A stretch of DNA of 64,000 nucleotides from contig JAESIW010000200.1 in the NCBI GenBank assembly GCA_016802295.1, positions 1,136,882 to 1,200,881 of the forward strand. Reading direction: 5' to 3'. This stretch comes from Brachionus rotundiformis (Eukaryota > Rotifera > Eurotatoria > Ploima > Brachionidae). Position numbers and translations under genes: made by a program. The notes below the pieces were generated by a model. That model had not been told where the DNA came from. It made no database searches and was given only the letters and a program-made list of their open reading frames with translations. Numbering within the stretch: position 1 is the stretch's first letter; every line of letters starts with the position of its first letter. Of this stretch, positions 12,901 to 24,885 are shown piece by piece.

Positions 12901-15665
12901 TTTGTTTAATTTAATCAAACAAAAATAATTTGTAAAAAAAATATCATAAAAATAATTTGTAAAAAGATTTTTTGATTTCTTCATTAAATTTTATTAATAC
13001 GAATTTAACTAATAAATATGCTTCTTGTTTATATTAAAGTTTTAAATTCAAATAAAAAGTTTATTTATTTTGATTTTTGTGTTGATATTGATTGAAAATT
13101 AATGTAAGGAAGGTTTGTTCACATCAAATATGAAAAAAATATTTTGTTTATAAATTCTTTATAAATCAAATAATGAAGCACTAACGAAAAAAAAAAACTT
13201 GAGATAAATTCTGGTAAATTTCTTTTTTTTCAAAATAAATAAATTTATAATTTTAATATATTCATGAAATTTTCTTCATAATAAAAAATAATTTTTATAT
13301 CATTTCAAAATTAAATTTAAAGAAAAGTTCCAAAAGATTCAAAGATAACTTTTATTTTCAAAATTTAATGATTACTTATAAAATTCACAGGTATTAACTA
13401 ATTTTTTTGACAGTCAAATAGATTCGAAAATTTTCTATGAGTTTTTATGTCTAGTTTATAATAAATAAAAAAATCTTAAGATATTTTTTAGATGTTAAGA
13501 AATATTTTAATTTATAATAAGTTTAAAAGATAAGAGTATAATGAAAAGAGTAGAACTGTAATTAATACATTTTTTTATCGTCCCATCTTTTATTTTTATC
13601 TATTGAAATTTAGTTTAAGTAATTTAAAAAAAATTATTTGCTAAAATATAATTATAAATTTCAAAATATCAAAATATTAACTTCAAATAAAAACAATCGA
13701 TCAAATTAATTATGCAAATAATTAAATTTTAAATAAAATGAATTTTAGAAATGAAACCAAAAATAAAAAATAATTTGATAAATTTGCGTCTCTTTTCGAT
13801 GATTTAGATTTACTACTCTAAAAGAGCATAATAAAATGATATTCACCTACTTATATTTAAAAACAAATCAAAAAATAACAAACAGAATCCAAAAATAATA
13901 AAATTACTCTTTCAGAAACATAATTACTTAATGAATTAAAAACAAAAATTCAAAAGCTTCTTTCAAAAAAAATCTAAGTTATTAGAATTCTAAAAAATTT
14001 ATAGGATATAATTTAAAAAATATATATATTCACTAGTTTGTGATTAATTATTGGGAATTTCAAAAAAAATATTAAAAAATGTCTTATTTTAACTCATTGA
14101 TTTGATTTAAAATTAATTAAATTTAGCTAAAAATAAATTTGAAAGAATCGCCTAAAACTACTAAAATCATGAAAATTTGGTCATAGCGTTTATTAAGGCC
14201 CATTTTAATCATAATTATTATTTGTTACAAAATAGATTATCTATTGTAAGAATTGAAGTAGAAAACAGAATGAAATTTATAATTTAGTTAATAGGTTAAT
14301 TGAGTTTATTCAAAAAATATGCATCCTAAATATAAATATATATCATCTAATTGAGTTTATATTGATTTTTCAATTAGTTTATTAGAATATTTTGTTCTCT
14401 ATTGTTTGTTTAAATTAATAATTTTAAATTACAACTTAAATTGTCTCTGGTCGATTGCAGCAAAATTTGTTGTAAAGATAAAAAGTTAAATTATTGATGA
14501 TAAATATATATGAAAAATCGAATTTTTAGTGTATCTATAATTCCAGAGAGTATTCTTTTATTTTAAAAACTAATTTGAGCTTTATTTTTATATATATGTT
14601 AAAATAAATATCTTGAACATTTTGAACACAAACATAAAGAAACAACTTGAATAGCCAAAAGCAATAAAATTCAAATTATGTTTACCAGGAATGCTTAAAC
14701 AACAAAAAATGGTAAAACTAGCAACCATCATTACACGGAGAATAAAAAACCTTAAAGTTAACAAAGAAATAAATTTGTAAAAAAATTTAACATTTATTTT
14801 TATTTTTAGATTATTTAAATGGTAATCGAAAAACAAATCAATTTGAATATCCGAGAAAATAGCACAATATCTAAGTAAATATACTTTTATTTTTTGCTTA
14901 AACCGCAGAAAAAAATCAAGGTTTTCAAATAAGTACAATAGAAAATTTTACAAGTAATTTTTTACCAAAATTTTCCCAAGCTTCATAAAATCTAGACCGA
15001 ACCTTTATCAAGTTATTGTCTCAAGCTTATTAATATACTTTTAATTTTAAGCTCAAGTCATTGCCAAGTTTTTTCTATTTTAGTTTTTGGCAAACAAAAA
15101 TCCAAGGGTTTCAAATTAAAGTTCTATTATGGATAGGTCTGTTCTGGTTGCATGACTGGGAAGTCTTGCAAGCGCTTTCTTATTTAAAATAATACACTAG
15201 AGCTTATCTTAAATATTTCTAGTCAAAAATAACATTAATTGTTAAGTATACGGATTTACCGACCAGAAACCGATAGCTCAAGCGAACAAGCTTAAAATTA
15301 ATATTTAAATTTTTGTATGGTTCCTTGAAAAGTTTCACCAAAAATAAATAAATAAGAGAATATTATTGGGATTTGTGTGTTTCTCTAGCTTTTGTTTTCT
15401 TCTATTGAAAACTCGAATTATTATAAATTAAATACTGGTGAACAAAAATCTCTTTTTTTTTGACAAAACTCTATGGCAACACAAAATTATTTAACTTAGG
15501 TTTTGTGTGCTGAAGAAGAAAACGAAAACTTATTTTGCTAATTAAATTAAAGTCTTGGGCTTGCTCTTAGCACCATCAGTGGTTAGCTAGATCTTGGGCC
15601 AAATGTTGATAATATTCACTCACTAGTTCAATACAGTTTTAGTATTTTTTACCAAATTTTTACCA
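9975..15665. other. 5.7-kb gene desert
   Basis: Very AT-rich. Open stretches at 12013-12210 (+) and 14588-14938 (-) are rich in Phe, Ile, Lys and Leu as expected from AT composition, lack any recognisable motif and are not called as genes. A Gln-rich decayed frame on the minus strand at 10565-10812 may be a gene or element relic (see findings). No tRNA, rRNA or tandem array recognised. The last few hundred bases are likely promoter and 5' UTR of the next gene. Confidence 0.5.
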
Positions 15666-18345
15666 ATGCAGTATAACTATAGCGCAAAGGGTTCCGATTT
15701 GCAAAAGCTTGGCAGCGCAGATCGAACCCATGATCACACATTCATTGAGGAGCACAATAAAATTATATTCGACAAAAAGTAAGCATTTATGAGTTTAATT
15801 AATCAAATAAAACAAAACCTAGTCAATTTAAAATGCAAATTACTTCTGTTTTTTAAGGATTTCATTTCTAATAAATCAAGCTAAATAAGATTTTTTGGCT
15901 TTTAAAAATTTTATTACTTTTAGCAAGCAAAATATTCCACTGCTTACGACAACATTGATAACACCATCCATTTCACCATCTCAATTATTGAGCCTAAACT
16001 CTCAAGAAGGTGCACAAAATTTTATCCGAGCTGGCAACCTAGTCAGACACGGCTCCAAATTGGTTCCTAATCGAACACACAACACATCTGACTCATTGAA
16101 TAACAACTTTTATTTCAAAAATAAGCCTTACTCAAATCATTCATCGGCTAAATTGCGCGATTCACATCTGACCACTCAATCAGCTAATTCATCTCTAACA
16201 AAACAAAATTTAAGTAATTAATTTTATAAATTTTATCTTTTAATCTAAGCAAATAAATTCTTTTTTTGTCACTTCATTCTCCTCTTAACCTCGGTAGCCA
16301 ATTTTCTAACCAATTCTAACAAAATTCACATTTTTGACTATGAAAATTTTGATTTTAAAAAAATAAAAAAAAAATTAAAAACTTGAAGAATTTTGACATT
16401 TTGCATTTGTTGTTTTTATAATTAAATTACTAGTTAAAAATAAACAAATTTACCTTTTATTTTTAAATTTAATTCTTATCAGAAAAATATTGACGCCTGA
16501 AATTTGTCCAAAAATTGCCAAAAAAATGAAAGCCATAAGTATTATTTTTTATTTAAATTAAGCAAAAAAAATTTTAAATTAAGGCTAAATATGAGTATGG
16601 TGAACTCAAACGCCTATTGCGCATTCATCAATTTTCCGCATTAGGTTAACTAAGCTAGAAAATAGTTCAACGCCAGGATAAATGAATATTTTAGCTTGAA
16701 TTAAAGCTTAATATACACACAACACACAACTTAATTTATTAGAAATAAATATATCATTAATAAATCAGTAAAAGCAGACTTTTCAGCTTGGTTATTGTTC
16801 TATTTAGCTTAAATTTTGGCCATTAGTAGATTATCTCTTTTATCTATTAAATTCAAATAGTACAAAATTATTTTAAGTCAAATTAACAAGAAAATAGATG
16901 TTTTTAATAATATAAATAAAAGCAAGACCTATTTATGTGATTATTTAATTTCGCTTGATTATTACTTAAGTTAAATTTTTAATAAATTATAAAAATCGAT
17001 TCTATTTTCAAGGGACTAAACAAAAAAGTTTAAAATAAAATAAAGCCTTATATTTGAAGCCATAATTTTATTTATAAATTTTTAAACAAATTTCACTTAA
17101 GACAGTAACTCACAGGATTTGGTTCAAACAAGCAATAACAGCTTAATAAATCCTTCTTCGGTAATGAACCGATACCAAGAAGCTAACATGGCTCAGTACA
17201 CCAAGTTTACCAAAAATATATTTGGCGAGAATGCCTCAAATGGCGTAAAGGTGGAGAAATCTCCGTCTCGGGGATCGAATTTCACCAGCCCAATGCCAAG
17301 TGTGATCAATGGTACACCCATATCAATAGTGCACTCATCTGCTGGTCAGCAAAGTCACATTAAAAACGACCGACTCAAGGCTTCACCGGGTCTAGGACGC
17401 TCAGCCACCCTAAAATATACCAAGTCCTACATGGATAACAATAATTTAAAACAATCCCTGCAAGCTCACACACAGCATTTTAACTTTGCCAATGGTCGAA
17501 AATCAATGAATCCACAGACACTTCCGCAACCGCACATGTCACAAGAGTCTATAACCAAAAAAGACTTTATAAATGTGCTGAACAATATTCAACGATCGTC
17601 GTCCATTAAGCTAGGCCGTGAAAAGACTAGTCTTTCAAATTACTTTACCAATTTGTCCAATTCGAACAAGATGAACAACCAAAGCAATCTCAGTGTGAAC
17701 GGAAGCACTAACCAACTAAGCTACAATTTCATGTCCTCATCGAATAATTTAAACAGCTTAAATAGTCAATTTAGCAAGATAAATCAATTAAATCAGCAGC
17801 ATTCAAAGCAGAACAAACTCAGAACTAATAATCTTAATCTAAATAAATATTTAGATCAAATAGTTGATCATACTAGTAATTTGAAAATTTCAGCTAGCTT
17901 TAAGTCCAACCGAAACGACAGTCAAGAGCCTCAAAACCGAGTTAAATTGAGTCAAAATTTTGACAATGAATCAGAAAACTCTGACCAAATTGTAGAGTAC
18001 ATAAATTTAGAGGACTTGGAAGAGAGAAAAAGGACAATAAAGAATAGCGAAGAGGTAAAAGTAAGCAATATACCAGTTCTTCCCGGTTCGCGTCTTTCAC
18101 ATACCAACTCAAAAAAAGGTTCTAATCAAAATTTAAAAGCTTCTCGACCATTAAGTCGAATATCATATATTTCACGTGACATCAATGATTCATATGCTTA
18201 TTCGAATGTGAAACAGTATATTGAAGAAAATGACTTAATGCCGCCTGAAAAGGCTGACTCAATACGACGGTGGATAAAGCAAGTGAATATGTCTGTAGAT
18301 GAATGGGAAAAGCGGACTATTGAGATCAACATTGTACAAGAGTAG
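15666..18345 (+). CDS. unrecognised Ser/Asn-rich protein, 3 exons
   Basis: Exons 15666-15778, 15924-16213 and 17102-18345 join in phase to 548 residues; the second intron is 888 bp. Using the acceptor at 17101 rather than the stronger-looking one at 17115 is what keeps the frame open. I do not recognise a family. The N terminus (MQYNYSAKGSDLQKL) and the last about 110 residues look structured or constrained; the middle is low-complexity Ser/Asn/Gln-rich and probably disordered. The C-terminal part holds an acidic/basic helix (DLEERKRTIKN), a run of Ser/Arg phosphosite-like sequence, then VKQYIEENDLMPPEKA followed by SIRRWIKQVNMSVDEWEKR, which looks like an amphipathic helical module. No signal peptide or TM segment. 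Possibly a cytoskeletal or signalling scaffold, but no function can be stated. Confidence 0.75.
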
Positions 18346-19329
18346 ACATTTATCTCTCTACGATCCAATCTTCCCAAGTGCTAAAGCTAAAGATGCTTAT
18401 TTTTATTGTATATTTTATATATTAAGAGTTTAAATATTTTACTCCTAAATCAAATGTTGAAAATATTAAAATTATTATCAATTAAGTTAATAAAATTTTT
18501 ATAGATAATTTTTTTTCTCCTAATCATTTGATATTTGAATAACCTGCTTTTGAAAATAAATTAAGATTAAATAAGGATAGAATACGATCATTAAATGAAT
18601 TTGGGCAACATTTATTTAAAATAAGAATTCTGTGATTCGTTTCTGGAAATGTAAAGTAAATATATCTAGCCTGGTTATTGGCAAAACTAACTGAAATGTT
18701 CTGGAAAAAATACAAAGTTATTCTTTCAGCAAAACAAGGGATACTCTTAGATAAATTGGTTATCCTAAAAGCTAATTGTTGTTCGTCTTTCCCTATTTGG
18801 GAACTTGAGCCAAAATAAATCATTCTATCAAATATTTTTCTATAACCTAGAAGTGGTATTTTTAAGGAACAACAGTTTGAGTAAAGAGAGTATATGGGAA
18901 AATTTACATCACTCTGGCTTCTTATAATGTTCAGTGCGATACTTAATATTTAAGCTTAACTAATAAGAAGCTTAAGAATTTGTTTAAAATAGTTTATTTC
19001 CAAAATCGAAAAGACTTTTTAGAATCAATAAATTCACAATATTAAATAATTTTAGATATCCACCCTCTTTATCGCACTCACATGCTGATAAGATTTAAGT
19101 TTGAAATTTACATTAGATTTTATTTGAAAGCAAACATTACACTCACAAAGTTATAAAATAGATCTTTATTTATATTAAAAAACTCATAGATGCTACATCT
19201 TCCCCAATCTTTAAAAAAAAAAAATCGATTGACATAAAGTAAAAATTTGATAAAATTTAATTGAAAAAGAAATTGATTTGTACTACAAAAATAAAATAAA
19301 ATAAAACTATCTTTTGTATCCAACAGTTT
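18346..19329. other. intergenic, no gene seen
   Basis: AT-rich spacer after the Ser/Asn-rich gene. A 99-codon minus-strand open stretch at 18524-18823 has no recognisable motif or codon bias and is not called. Confidence 0.45.
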
Positions 19330-19640
19330 CCCTATTCAAACGACCACTTGCTGGTTCCGTAACGTAGAAATCGACTTATCTTCTGTCCCGAGCTGATCTT
19401 CTGACATTGTTAACCTCACGCTCAGGTTGTTGTTCCCTTAGGTTTTGGCTGATACTCGAGTCAGATCTACTTATTTCTGGATCATATTCAAAATCTTCTG
19501 ACATCTTTGGCTCATAAAGAGCCTTTTTAAACACCGAGCAGTCTCTAGTTATCGATGTACCGTCTGCCTTTTCAGCAGTTATCATCGAACCTTTGGATGC
19601 TTCTTCATTTTCCAAAAAAATTTTGGTTATTTGAGCAAAA
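19330..19640 (-). mobile_element. Ty3/gypsy-like LTR retrotransposon, 3' end of pol (relic)
   Basis: On the minus strand an open frame (19376-19615) is acidic, then ends NNVRRSARDRR, a stop, and continues in the same frame with VDFYVTEPASG. The pattern 'R-x-S-x-R-x-R-R-x-V-D-F-Y' near the end, preceded by an ITRDCSVFKK-like strand, is the usual integrase tail of gypsy-type polyproteins. The in-frame stop and lack of upstream integrase or RT sequence show it is a dead fragment. No LTR could be delimited. Assignment rests on the tail motif only. Confidence 0.4.
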
Positions 19641-19919
19641 TTTAACCTAAAATGAGGACTAGAATTTTTAATGTAAAATTAATATTTAATACGATACAAA
19701 AAAATTTCATAAATTAAAATAATTTTATAAGTAAAGTTTGATAAATTTGGAAAAAATTTAACTATGTTTATAAAAAAAAAAAACAAAAAACAAAAACAAT
19801 AATGAATGCTTTTTTATTTGTATCTGCTTCAAAAAAGAGTGATAATTTTATCTATTTTTTAAGGTATAAAGAGTAACTTCAACAATCAATGTAGCGTCCT
19901 GAATATAAATTAAAAGCTC

Positions 19920-20515
19920 ATATAAAAATCACGTCAGTGCCTGATTCTCCCTTGACTATCTCGGCGTATTGATTCCCTCAATCATTTTCATAAAAAAGTT
20001 CTTTGTGCTTGCTTTGACTACTAGAAGAGGCAATCTGTTTTAGTTGTCTACTACTCTGTTAAAGAAGAAATACTCTCGTTGCTTGATTCTCGTCAGCTTT
20101 TTGAACATTCTGTGTTGGTATCCCCGTATACTATTCGCCGGACCTGAACAGCTCATCGAATCGCAAAGTTTGTTTGAATTGTGCCAATTAACTTTGGTAA
20201 AACCATTAGCTATCGTGAAATATTCGACAAGATCTCCTTTCTCTCTTCGTTTGCTCAGGGTAGTGAGTCCCAACTTATCTTATCTCTTCTCATGAGATAG
20301 ATGCCTTGACCAATTTTGCTGCTCTTCTTTGAACATGAACTTCGTACGGACACCAAGCAGCTACCGTGTACTCGAGATGAGGTCTAACTAACGCCACGTA
20401 AAAATTTCTGAACGTGCCAATTGACCAAGACTTGAACGCTTTAGATAACTGTCCAAGTACCATGTTAGCATTTATGGCCGCTCTCTTTACCTGCATACTC
20501 TATTTCAGATTTGAA
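19920..20515 (-). mobile_element. LINE-type reverse transcriptase, C-terminal fragment (degenerate)
   Basis: Two adjacent minus-strand frames (20290-20496, then 20040-20273) read as successive pieces of the end of a LINE RT. The first has NANMVLGQLSKAFKSWS and YVALVRPHLEYTVAAWCPY, then VQRRAAKLV; the second has LGLTTLSKRREKGDLVEYF and ends FFFNRVVDNW-like. This order (thumb helix, VRPxLEY, QRRATKL, RLGLxxLxxRRxRGDLI) is typical of CR1/Jockey-type elements. A frameshift or deletion near 20280 and later stops break the frame, and the palm domain is absent, so it is a 5'-truncated, mutated insertion. Confidence 0.75.
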
Positions 20516-21219
20516 CTGATCATTATACCTAAATCGCGTTCTAGATAATAAAGAAGATGGTACAATAATGAAGTGGTACAAGCTGTAATTTTAAATGTAT
20601 CAGTTTAATCCACAGTATGGAAAATTAATATTGCTAAATTAAATTGAGCTGAATTAGAATTCTGATGTTTTTGTAAACCGACTCTTGGCTTATGGTCAAT
20701 AATACTTGAAGCTAGAAGTAACCATCAAGTCAAATTAATGTAAAAGTTGGGACGATTAAATCGTTAAGCAAAAATATCATTCTCGACAAGCTTATTGAAG
20801 AAGTAGAACAATAAAAATATCTATATTACAAGAGTTATGCCAGAAAAGATAGATAAATGAAGAGGGGGCATGAGATTCACTGCGGAATTGACAATGAGGA
20901 TCTCATAACATTTGTCTTAAATATTTAATTTCTTTGGTTGAATTGGTTGATTGTTTAAGTTTCGATTACCTAAAGTAAACTATTTCTTATCTATTAAATT
21001 TGAGAAGAAGTTTTTCTTGTGCAAGAATTTTATTTTTACTTGTTGATTAAGGAAGTGGCCTTTCTCTAGACTACTTTGTGATTTATATAAATAATAAGAA
21101 ATAAATTATGAATAAATAATCTTAAAAAATACAAAATAAACTAAAGTAATTTAAACCTGTAAATAATTGAAATATTAATAAATTTTATAATTTTAGATTA
21201 ATTTTTTTTTTTAAATTAA
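20516..21219. other. intergenic, no gene seen
   Basis: Spacer between the LINE relic and the duplicated fucosyltransferase region. No recognisable coding or RNA feature. Confidence 0.4.
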
Positions 21220-21336
21220 AGTAGAAATTACACAAAACCAAAATTTGGTATATCAAATTTAAAAATTTTCATGCTAGTTATTCATGCATCAAAAGATTCC
21301 TTTTAAATACCAAAGGAAAAACAACCTTCAAGACAA
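21220..21336 (+). repeat. diverged direct repeat, copy 1
   Basis: Shares ordered blocks with 22060-22196: ACAAAACCAAAATTTGG, TATCAAA, TAGTTATTCA, TCAAAAG, TAAATACCA and ACAACCT. It lies about 650 bp upstream of the fucosyltransferase pseudocopy, just as copy 2 lies upstream of the intact gene, consistent with an old tandem duplication of repeat plus gene. Confidence 0.65.
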
Positions 21337-21866
21337 GAAAGAAAAGAATTTAAGATAAACAGAAAATATTATTAATTTAATATAAGCTACCATTAATGAG
21401 TGTAAAAATTTAAAAAATATAGTTATATTAAAGCCAACTCATATTAAATCTCGGAAGTTAATTAGATAGATTTAAAATATATTAAACAATTAATCTTCAC
21501 AATTACATTTATTGTCAATGAAAACAGGAGTATAAGGTATAAAGAATAACAGAAAAGAAGCGACATAGCTCATTAGAGCTCTGCTCGGGTATTTTTCTAC
21601 TACTAACATAAAAATCTAAGATGTTAAATTTATTTACTTCATATTTAGAAAAAAGATACTAAATGATTATTTGATTAAAAAAAAAAAATCAACAAATATA
21701 GTTCCTTGATATATTCTTTATAAAGTGATAGATACAAAATATGGAAAAAAATTGTCATGCTTTAATAAAAGTACATTTAGAACTTTAATCCAAACTTTAT
21801 GTCATAAATTTCATGGAACTAATTAACTAGTAAGATACTTTATTTATTTATTTATTATAGCTACAA

Positions 21867-22020
21867 ATGTTATGAGGAATGATTTTTTTGAAAAAAAATT
21901 TTATGCTTTTTATTTTCTTCTCTTCAATTTATATTGTTTACAAAATCAATAATTTTATAAAAAATAAATTCTGATCACGCTTAATTTTTATCAAAAATAT
22001 GGTAGTTGGTTATGCAAAAG
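21867..22020 (+). pseudogene. truncated pseudocopy of the fucosyltransferase gene
   Basis: Sequence from the start codon through the membrane-anchor codons of the gene at 22957 is repeated here with scattered changes (shared block TTTTATTTTCTTCTCTTCAA and onward). After the TM-coding part it jumps over roughly 130 bp, resumes at the equivalent of 23150-23200 (shared GGTAGTTGGTTATG) and then stops resembling the gene. Frame is broken and the catalytic region is missing, so it cannot encode an enzyme. Confidence 0.8.
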
Positions 22021-22059
22021 TTTTAAATATAATTTTTTTTTAATTTGTTGAATCAATTA

Positions 22060-22196
22060 AAACTAAAAATTATACAAAACCAAAATTTGGTTTATCAAAA
22101 TTTTTTAAATGGATTAAAATTTTAAAAATTTTTATGGTAGTTATTCAAGCGTCAAAAGTTTCTTCTTAAATACCATAGAAAATACAACCTATAATA
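22060..22196 (+). repeat. diverged direct repeat, copy 2
   Basis: Partner of 21220-21336 (same order of blocks). Sits directly after the pseudocopy and about 760 bp before the intact gene, marking the second unit of the tandem duplication. Confidence 0.65.
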
Positions 22197-22956
22197 CAAT
22201 TGTTAATAGTATTACATATTAAATTTAAATTTTTAAATTAAAAACGTTTTAAAGATAGGATAAATATTAAATTTAATGAAAATTGTAGACAATGTCTTTG
22301 CAATTATTAAAATCACGAAATGACAATTTATTTATAACATCAAGATAATTACTCGAAAAGTTATTGATTTTCAGGATCGTAAATAATAGGAACACATAAT
22401 CCAATTCATTAATAATTGTTCAAAAATTAAGAAGAATTATTTTTAGGTATACATTTTTAGAGAATAGTACTTTTATTTATTAAATAAAAAATATTAAAAT
22501 TCTATTTTTCTTCAAAAACAAAATACTAAAAATTTTAACAAATAAATATAGAAGCATTGATCAATATTTAGGGTACTTTTGCATACAAACTGTAAGCTAA
22601 ATCGTTATCCAGAATTGAATATTTGTTAAAAATGATAAAAACATTTTAAAAAACATGTGCAGTGATAGAATTTGAAAAGTTTCAGAAAATTGTTTTAATT
22701 TAATTTTTTTTTCGCTAAATTTTTAACAAATACTAAATAAATATTTGTGAGTCAACAATATATAGATGTAACTTTAAATTGAAATTTGTAAAAATAATTT
22801 ATAACAAGCAATTTTAAAAAAGCAATTAAATTTACGATCTAAATTGACAAATATAAAAAGAAAATCTAATACATATTGGCAGTTTCTTAATTTGCCAATG
22901 AATTACTTGAAAGAATTGAACATTTTTTTCTAATTGTTTTTTAACTTTAAAGATAA
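22197..22956. other. upstream region of fucosyltransferase gene, nothing specific seen
   Basis: AT-rich spacer with no open frame of note. Presumably contains the promoter of the gene that starts at 22957; no TATA element stands out against the background. Confidence 0.4.
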
Positions 22957-24174
22957 ATGTTGAGAGTAATGATTTTTTCGAAAAAAAATTTTATGTTTTT
23001 TATTTTCTTCTCTTCAATTTATATTGTTTACAAAATTAATATATTTCCAAAATTTAATCATTACAATTATCATTATAAATTACAAAAAAATAGTTCAATT
23101 GTTAGCGTTTTCAAAAAAATACAAGATGATATTTTAAACGATGAAAATTTTGATCACAAACGCATAATTTTTGTCAAAAATGTGGTAGTTGGTTATGGAA
23201 ACAAAGTTTATGGAATACTTACTGGTCTAGCTATTGCTTTACTCACTAACAGAGCCATTCTAATCGAATGGAAAATTCAAAAATATATAAATTTTCCGAT
23301 ACCGAGTGCTCTAATTAATTATGACACCCAATTCAGAAAGAGTAGAGAAAGAGGGAATTTTTTAATTCTTCCAAAAGAGACTAGTAACAGTTGGAAAAGA
23401 AAAAAGAATTTGTCTTCTTTGGTAAATAATAAAGTTCCAAGTACAAATAAAATTGTTTATCAGGGTATTGCTGCTTATTTTTTTGATTTATGTGCTAACG
23501 AAATATATTTTGACAAATTGATAAAATATGAACTGGTAAAACCCGGAACTATTAGAAAAGCCAAGGATGCCTTTTACAATCAAGATTTAGATGAGACCGA
23601 AAAGATTAATAATTTGTATATTATAGGATTTGAGGTTGGTTCCAATTTATTAAAAATCTTTTGGAATTTAAATTCAGTAATGCTTAATTCAATCGAGTCT
23701 GAGTATGCTTTTTTTAATAAATACTTTATTATTGGTATTCAAATTAGAACTGAATTTATTAATGATCGTGATTTAGATCTTTTCGTGAAATGTGCACGAC
23801 ACATAGAAATAATTAGCAACAGATCAGATGCTAAATGGTTTCTTTCAACAGATTCATCAAGTGTTTTTACCAAACTTTCAAAACATGTTGGAAAAGAAAA
23901 AATTTTAACAGGAAAAGGAAAAATTGGTCACATTATGTACTCAGAGGACAATCTTTATAGAACTTTGCTTGATAATTATCTTCTTTCACATTCAGATGAA
24001 ATAATAATAACAGGCGGAAGTACTTTTGGCTTTTTAGCTGCTTTACACAAAGGATCTTTACCATATTTTGTTGATGGGAGAAGAAAAAATGTTTCTTTAA
24101 GCGAAAATTTTAAATGTCAAAAAATGAGTTTTGATAATGGACCTTCAAGAGATTCAAAATTTAATGTTGTTTAA
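22957..24174 (+). CDS. GT37-like fucosyltransferase (type II Golgi membrane protein)
   Basis: Single exon, 405 residues. Residues 11-28 (NFMFFIFFSSIYIVYKIN) form one hydrophobic anchor after a short basic cytosolic tail, the type II topology of Golgi glycosyltransferases. The lumenal domain has VVGYGNKVYGILTGLAIALL near residue 75, equivalent to the 'GLGNRL...SAFLYALLTNR' block of xyloglucan/galactoside fucosyltransferases; a central IGIQIRTE (the R-containing GDP-fucose motif); STDSS; and TGGSTFGFLAALHKGSLPYF, equivalent to the 'SxxSTFGYVA' motif. These suggest alpha-fucosyl transfer from GDP-fucose to a glycan, in the GT37/GT11 fold group. The exact acceptor cannot be inferred. Another ATG lies at codon 5. 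A broken copy lies 1 kb upstream. GT37 is best known from plants, so its presence in an animal context deserves phylogenetic attention. Confidence 0.6.
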   Translation: MLRVMIFSKKNFMFFIFFSSIYIVYKINIFPKFNHYNYHYKLQKNSSIVSVFKKIQDDILNDENFDHKRIIFVKNVVVGYGNKVYGILTGLAIALLTNRAILIEWKIQKYINFPIPSALINYDTQFRKSRERGNFLILPKETSNSWKRKKNLSSLVNNKVPSTNKIVYQGIAAYFFDLCANEIYFDKLIKYELVKPGTIRKAKDAFYNQDLDETEKINNLYIIGFEVGSNLLKIFWNLNSVMLNSIESEYAFFNKYFIIGIQIRTEFINDRDLDLFVKCARHIEIISNRSDAKWFLSTDSSSVFTKLSKHVGKEKILTGKGKIGHIMYSEDNLYRTLLDNYLLSHSDEIIITGGSTFGFLAALHKGSLPYFVDGRRKNVSLSENFKCQKMSFDNGPSRDSKFNVV

Positions 24175-24885
24175 TAATTATTGTATTATTATACGTAATT
24201 ATATTCCAAGTAAAGAAAATTTAAATTTGGATATTAAGTTTGACGTCAGCCCTCAATTAATGTTTTAATAATTTTAAGGATTTACCGTATTATTTTTAAT
24301 TCAAAAATAAACATTTATGGATTGAGCTCATTTATAAAGCATATAATGATTTTTTTAATGATATTTTTACAAGGACATTAAAATGATTGAAAAAATATTT
24401 TTAAAAAAGAATTTAATTTTTTCAAAAAAAGATACGAACAAAAGTTATATTATTTTATATAGTGTTGATCACTTTGAATTGGTTTTAAAAATCAAATTGA
24501 ATCAAATCTTTATTTTTTAATCTGATTATTAAATATAAAAAAATGTGAAAATATTTTTCTGCTCTTTTCTAATTCCATTAAATAAAACGAAGAAAAATTC
24601 AATTTTTTATAAAATTATATTGATAATGAAATTGATTGTTTTGATTTCTGCTTCATTAATGGAAACTTCATATTATTATTTTAAAAATCTCGATAATCAT
24701 TAAAAAATTAAATGTTTTCAAAACATGGATTAAGAAAACTTAAAAAAACCGAATATTTAATTTTCCATTCTATTTTAGAGATACATTCTCCAATTGATAA
24801 AAATTATACTAAAAAATTAAATTTTTGTCAAAATATAACATATAAAATTCACAATTAATGAGCTCTAAAGAGAAACGGGAGCTAA
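24175..24885. other. intergenic, no gene seen
   Basis: AT-rich spacer ending at the sharp left boundary of the inverted repeat. The codons MSSKEKREL at 24858-24884 belong to this unique sequence and only by chance lie in frame with the repeat. Confidence 0.45.

Noticed and set aside
14588..14938. 116-codon minus-strand frame
   Set aside because: Phe/Ile/Lys/Leu composition expected from AT-rich DNA; no motif, no splice or promoter context.
16483..16644. Two short exon-like stretches in the 888-bp intron (16483-16538 and 16584-16644)
   Set aside because: Splice-like ends and coding-like text (TPEICPKIAKKMK; YEYGELKRLLRIH), but their phases do not fit each other or the flanking exons, while direct joining of 16213 to 17102 gives a clean frame.
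20044..20295. 83-codon plus-strand frame opposite the LINE fragment
   Set aside because: Antisense of the recognisable RT tail.
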